A stretch of DNA of 7,553 bases from Rhodospirillaceae bacterium (GTDB lineage: Bacteria; Pseudomonadota; Alphaproteobacteria; CADEGL01): the NCBI GenBank assembly GCA_018699755.1, contig JABIRQ010000313.1, forward strand, positions 1 to 7,553. The letters run 5' to 3'. Within the stretch, counting starts at the first letter, position 1. Each line of letters starts with the position of its first letter. Shown in pieces: positions 5,694 to 7,553 of the stretch. Under the pieces are notes generated by a model. It made no database searches, was not told where the DNA came from, and saw only the letters and a program-made list of their open reading frames with translations. Position numbers and translations under genes: made by a program.

Positions 5694-6728
5694 CTAATCC
5701 CCTTTCTCGCTCCTGAACACCGCCAGCAGCTCCCGCGCCGCTGCCGCCGGGGTGGTGCGGCCGGTGGCGACGGCCTTCTCCAGATCGGGCAGGCGCCGGC
5801 GGATTTCAGGATCGGCGCGCAGGGCTTCGACCAGGCCCTCGCGCAGCTCGCGCCAGAGCCAGGTCTTGGCCTGTTCGGCGCGCTGAGCGGCGATGCCGTC
5901 GCTCTCCTCCGTCACCAGGGCGGCGCGGAAGCGTTCGGCGATGGCCCAGACCTCGGCGATGCCCCTGCCCTCGATCGAGGAGACGCGGGCGACCTCGGCG
6001 CGCCAGCCGGGATGGGAGGGGCGCAACAGGTGCAGGGCGGCCTGGTAGTCGGCGGCGATGCGCCCGGCATCCTCGGCCAGGCCGCCATCGGATTTGGTGA
6101 CAACGACGAGATCGGCCAGTTCGGCGATGCCGCGCTTGATGCCCTGCAGCTCGTCGCCGCCGCCGGGGGCGACCAGCAGCAGGAACATATCGACCATCTC
6201 GGCCACCGCCGTCTCGGACTGGCCGACCCCCACGGTCTCGATCAGCACCACGTCGAAGCCGGCGGCCTCGCAGACCAGCATCGCCTCGCGCGTGCGCCGT
6301 GCGACGCCGCCCAGAGTTTCCCCGGCCGGAGAGGGGCGGATGAAGGCCGTGGCCTCGCGGCCCAGCCCCTCCATCCGGGTCTTGTCGCCCAGGATCGAGC
6401 CGCCGCTGCGCTTGGAGGAGGGATCGACGGCGAGCACGGCGACCTTGTGCCCGGCCGCGATCAGATGCAGGCCCAGGGCCTCGATGAAGGTCGATTTGCC
6501 GACGCCCGGCGGACCGGAAATTCCCAGGCGCATGGAACGGGCGTTTTGGGCATTCTGGGGGCCGCCATGGGGCAGGACGGCCTCCAGCAGGGCCTCGGCC
6601 GCCGCCCGGTGATCGGGGCGGGCCGATTCGACCAGGGTGATGGCGCGCGCCAGGGCGCGGCGGTCGCCCGCGCGCCGCGCCTCGGCCAGGGCCGCCGCCT
6701 CGGCTGAATTCGGCGTCGCATCGGTCAT
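5694..6728 (-). CDS. meaB: Methylmalonyl-CoA mutase-associated GTPase MeaB
   Basis: A G3E-family P-loop GTPase, 344 residues from the chosen start. MeaB/ArgK binds adenosylcobalamin-dependent methylmalonyl-CoA mutase, gates cofactor loading and protects or rescues the enzyme. The Walker A is GPPGVGKST (72-80). Next comes the family-specific block VDPSSKRSGGSILGDKTRM (101-119), RPSPAGETLGG (131-141), and the G3/switch region ETVGVGQSE (164-172). The base-recognition loop reads TKSD (211-214), Thr replacing the usual Asn. The C-terminal helices (from about 255) fit the dimerisation arm. The frame opens further upstream to 6827, but that extra segment is Arg-rich with no family similarity, and MTDATPNSAEAAA is the natural N-terminus; its Shine-Dalgarno is weak. 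The mutase subunits are not in the window. The ABC exporter gene lies upstream on the same strand after about 295 bp, so co-transcription is uncertain. Confidence 0.95.
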   Translation of the reverse strand: MTDATPNSAEAAALAEARRAGDRRALARAITLVESARPDHRAAAEALLEAVLPHGGPQNAQNARSMRLGISGPPGVGKSTFIEALGLHLIAAGHKVAVLAVDPSSKRSGGSILGDKTRMEGLGREATAFIRPSPAGETLGGVARRTREAMLVCEAAGFDVVLIETVGVGQSETAVAEMVDMFLLLVAPGGGDELQGIKRGIAELADLVVVTKSDGGLAEDAGRIAADYQAALHLLRPSHPGWRAEVARVSSIEGRGIAEVWAIAERFRAALVTEESDGIAAQRAEQAKTWLWRELREGLVEALRADPEIRRRLPDLEKAVATGRTTPAAAARELLAVFRSEKGD

Positions 6729-6760
6729 GGTTTCGGCACCCGATTCATGGGCCGAGCCTA

Positions 6761-6781
6761 GCGCGCGGCGCGCGGCGCGCC
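6761..6781. repeat. Short tandem GCGCGCG repeat upstream of meaB
   Basis: GCGCGCG occurs twice in tandem (6761-6774), followed by GCGCGCC ending in the palindrome GGCGCGCC (6774-6781). It lies about 33 bp before the meaB ATG. It is probably simple GC-rich repeat sequence; a role in the meaB leader cannot be shown. Confidence 0.4.
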
Positions 6782-6824
6782 TACCTCGGCGGACGAAGCC
6801 AGACGGACAATCGCACCGTTCGTG

Positions 6825-6971
6825 CAACCCCCCCTCCCCCCGACCCTCTCCTCCCCGCTGGGAGGAGAGGGAGGGATTTCAGGGCGTGGTTTCGGTTATC
6901 CCCTCTCTGCCCTTGGGGGCGGAGAGGGAGGGGCCCATCGCGTCAGCGATGGGAGGGTGAGGTGGGGGTTG
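6825..6971. repeat. Composite palindromic intergenic element
   Basis: Three hairpins lie in a row inside an outer inverted repeat. The first is CCCTCTCCTCCC (6844-6855) with GGGAGGAGAGGG (6860-6871), a perfect 12-bp stem. The second is CCCTCTCTGCCC (6901-6912) with GGGCGGAGAGGG (6917-6928), with one mismatch. The third is CCCATCGC (6934-6941) with GCGATGGG (6946-6953), a perfect 8-bp stem. The outer ends are CAACCCCC (6825-6832) and GGGGGTTG (6964-6971). All loops are four bases. The layout resembles a dispersed non-coding repeat unit of the REP/BIME or MITE kind, known from intergenic regions of GC-rich alphaproteobacteria. No ORF or T-tract terminator is evident inside. It fills most of the gap between the ABC exporter gene and meaB. 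Confidence 0.7.
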
Positions 6972-7023
6972 ATTTCGCGCGGCGGGTGGACGGCAGGAAT
7001 TCGGGAAAGCAGGACGCTCGCCC

Positions 7024-7553
7024 CTACTCCGCCACCACCGGTTCGCCTTCGCCCGGGGACAACGCCCCCTCCAGGCGTTCGCGCAGTTCGGCGGTTTCCT
7101 GCTGGCGGCGCCACATGCCGGCATAGACGCCATCGGCGGCGAGCAGGTCGCTGTGGCGGCCGCGTTCGACGATGCGGCCGGCCTCGAGCACCGCGATCTC
7201 GTCGGCGTCCACCACGGTGGAGAGGCGGTGGGCGATCATGATCGTCGTGCGGCCCTGCATGATTTCGCGCAGGTTGTTCTGGATTTCCTTCTCGGTATGG
7301 GTGTCGAGGGCGCTGGTCGCCTCGTCGAAGAGCAGGATGCGCGGGCCCTTGAGGATGGTGCGGGCGATGGCGACGCGCTGCTTCTCGCCGCCCGAGAGCT
7401 TGAGGCCCCGCTCCCCCACCCCGGTCTTGTAGCCGTCGGGCAGGGACATGACGAAATCGTGGATATGGGCCAGACGGGCGGCCTCTTCGACCTCCTCGCG
7501 GCTCGCCCCCGGTCGGCCGTAGGCGATGTTGTAATAGATCGAATCGTTGAACA
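7024..7553 (-). CDS. ABC exporter, Atm1/HMT-like, C-terminal nucleotide-binding part (5' end outside window)
   Basis: The last 176 or so residues of a fused permease-ATPase ABC exporter. The visible part starts at (L)FNDSIYYNIAYGRPG just after the Q-loop region; the membrane domain and Walker A lie beyond the window edge. The signature is LSGGEKQRVAIAR (starting near 7398), the Walker B is ILLFDEATSALD (catalytic pair near 7326), and the H-loop is MIAHRLSTV. The motifs FNDSIYYNIAYG and LKLSGGEKQRVAIARTIL with TEKEIQ are those of the Atm1/ABCB7/HMT1 subfamily. Those exporters move glutathione-linked sulfur or metal compounds across the inner membrane and are linked to iron-sulfur and heavy-metal homeostasis; the substrate here is inferred from the family only. 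The tail after GRIVERGRHSDLL is an acidic helix ending GEGEPVVAE. The stop is followed by the composite palindrome, then meaB. Confidence 0.93.
   Translation of the reverse strand, partial: FNDSIYYNIAYGRPGASREEVEEAARLAHIHDFVMSLPDGYKTGVGERGLKLSGGEKQRVAIARTILKGPRILLFDEATSALDTHTEKEIQNNLREIMQGRTTIMIAHRLSTVVDADEIAVLEAGRIVERGRHSDLLAADGVYAGMWRRQQETAELRERLEGALSPGEGEPVVAE

Noticed and set aside
5670..6707. Open frame of 345 codons on the plus strand opposite meaB
   Set aside because: It is the antisense shadow of a strongly recognised GTPase; GC-rich third positions suppress stops on the other strand, and the translation is Gly/Ala/Gln-rich with no recognisable domain.
6729..6827. N-terminal extension of MeaB by 33 residues
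   Set aside because: The extra sequence is Arg-rich, crosses the GCGCGCG repeat, and is not typical of the family.
6844..6953. Intrinsic terminator between the ABC exporter gene and meaB
   Set aside because: The hairpins are strong but no T tract follows any of them on the minus strand, so a repeat element is the better description.

Overview
The window is GC-rich (roughly 70% in most genes), with codon use and gene content typical of an alphaproteobacterium. A Rhodospirillales- or Rhizobiales-like source is the best guess: there is an aerobic-type cobaltochelatase (CobS/CobT), an L28 of alphaproteobacterial length with an Ala-rich tail, an Atm1-type ABC exporter, and a promoter of the CTTGAC/CTATAT class. 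Everything recognisable is ordinary chromosomal content. I see no phage, plasmid, transposase, CRISPR, tRNA or rRNA.

Layout. Bases 1-572 (+) hold the C-terminal half of CobS. CobT follows at 595-2475 (+). The two make the AAA+/VWA chaperone pair that works with CobN to insert cobalt in aerobic vitamin B12 synthesis. CobT runs tail-to-tail, with overlapping stop codons, into a Tat-exported dienelactone-hydrolase-like protein (2472-3260, -). A divergent intergenic region of about 330 bp, with stacked GC palindromes and a TTGACA promoter-like repeat, leads to a secreted phytase-type esterase-like protein (3592-4608, +). Next comes rpmB for ribosomal protein L28 (4717-5013, -), with a clear intrinsic terminator. 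Its leader holds a promoter-like pair, a dyad and a terminator-like hairpin.

From about 5110 to 5690 the composition falls to roughly 52% GC around a small unrecognised ORF (5255-5593, +) with a PEGA-like beta-rich sequence and a hydrophobic C-terminal segment. This is the best candidate for acquired DNA. After a short palindrome come meaB (5694-6728, -), the GTPase that protects B12-dependent methylmalonyl-CoA mutase, then a 147-bp composite palindromic repeat, then the C-terminal nucleotide-binding part of an Atm1-like ABC exporter (7024-7553, -, cut by the window edge).

Functional thread. CobS/CobT build the B12 ring and MeaB serves a B12 enzyme, so synthesis and use of the cofactor lie within a few kilobases, but on opposite strands and not as an operon. 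I did not find an obviously new system. The items most worth checking are the rpmB leader, the low-GC orphan gene and the composite palindromic element.
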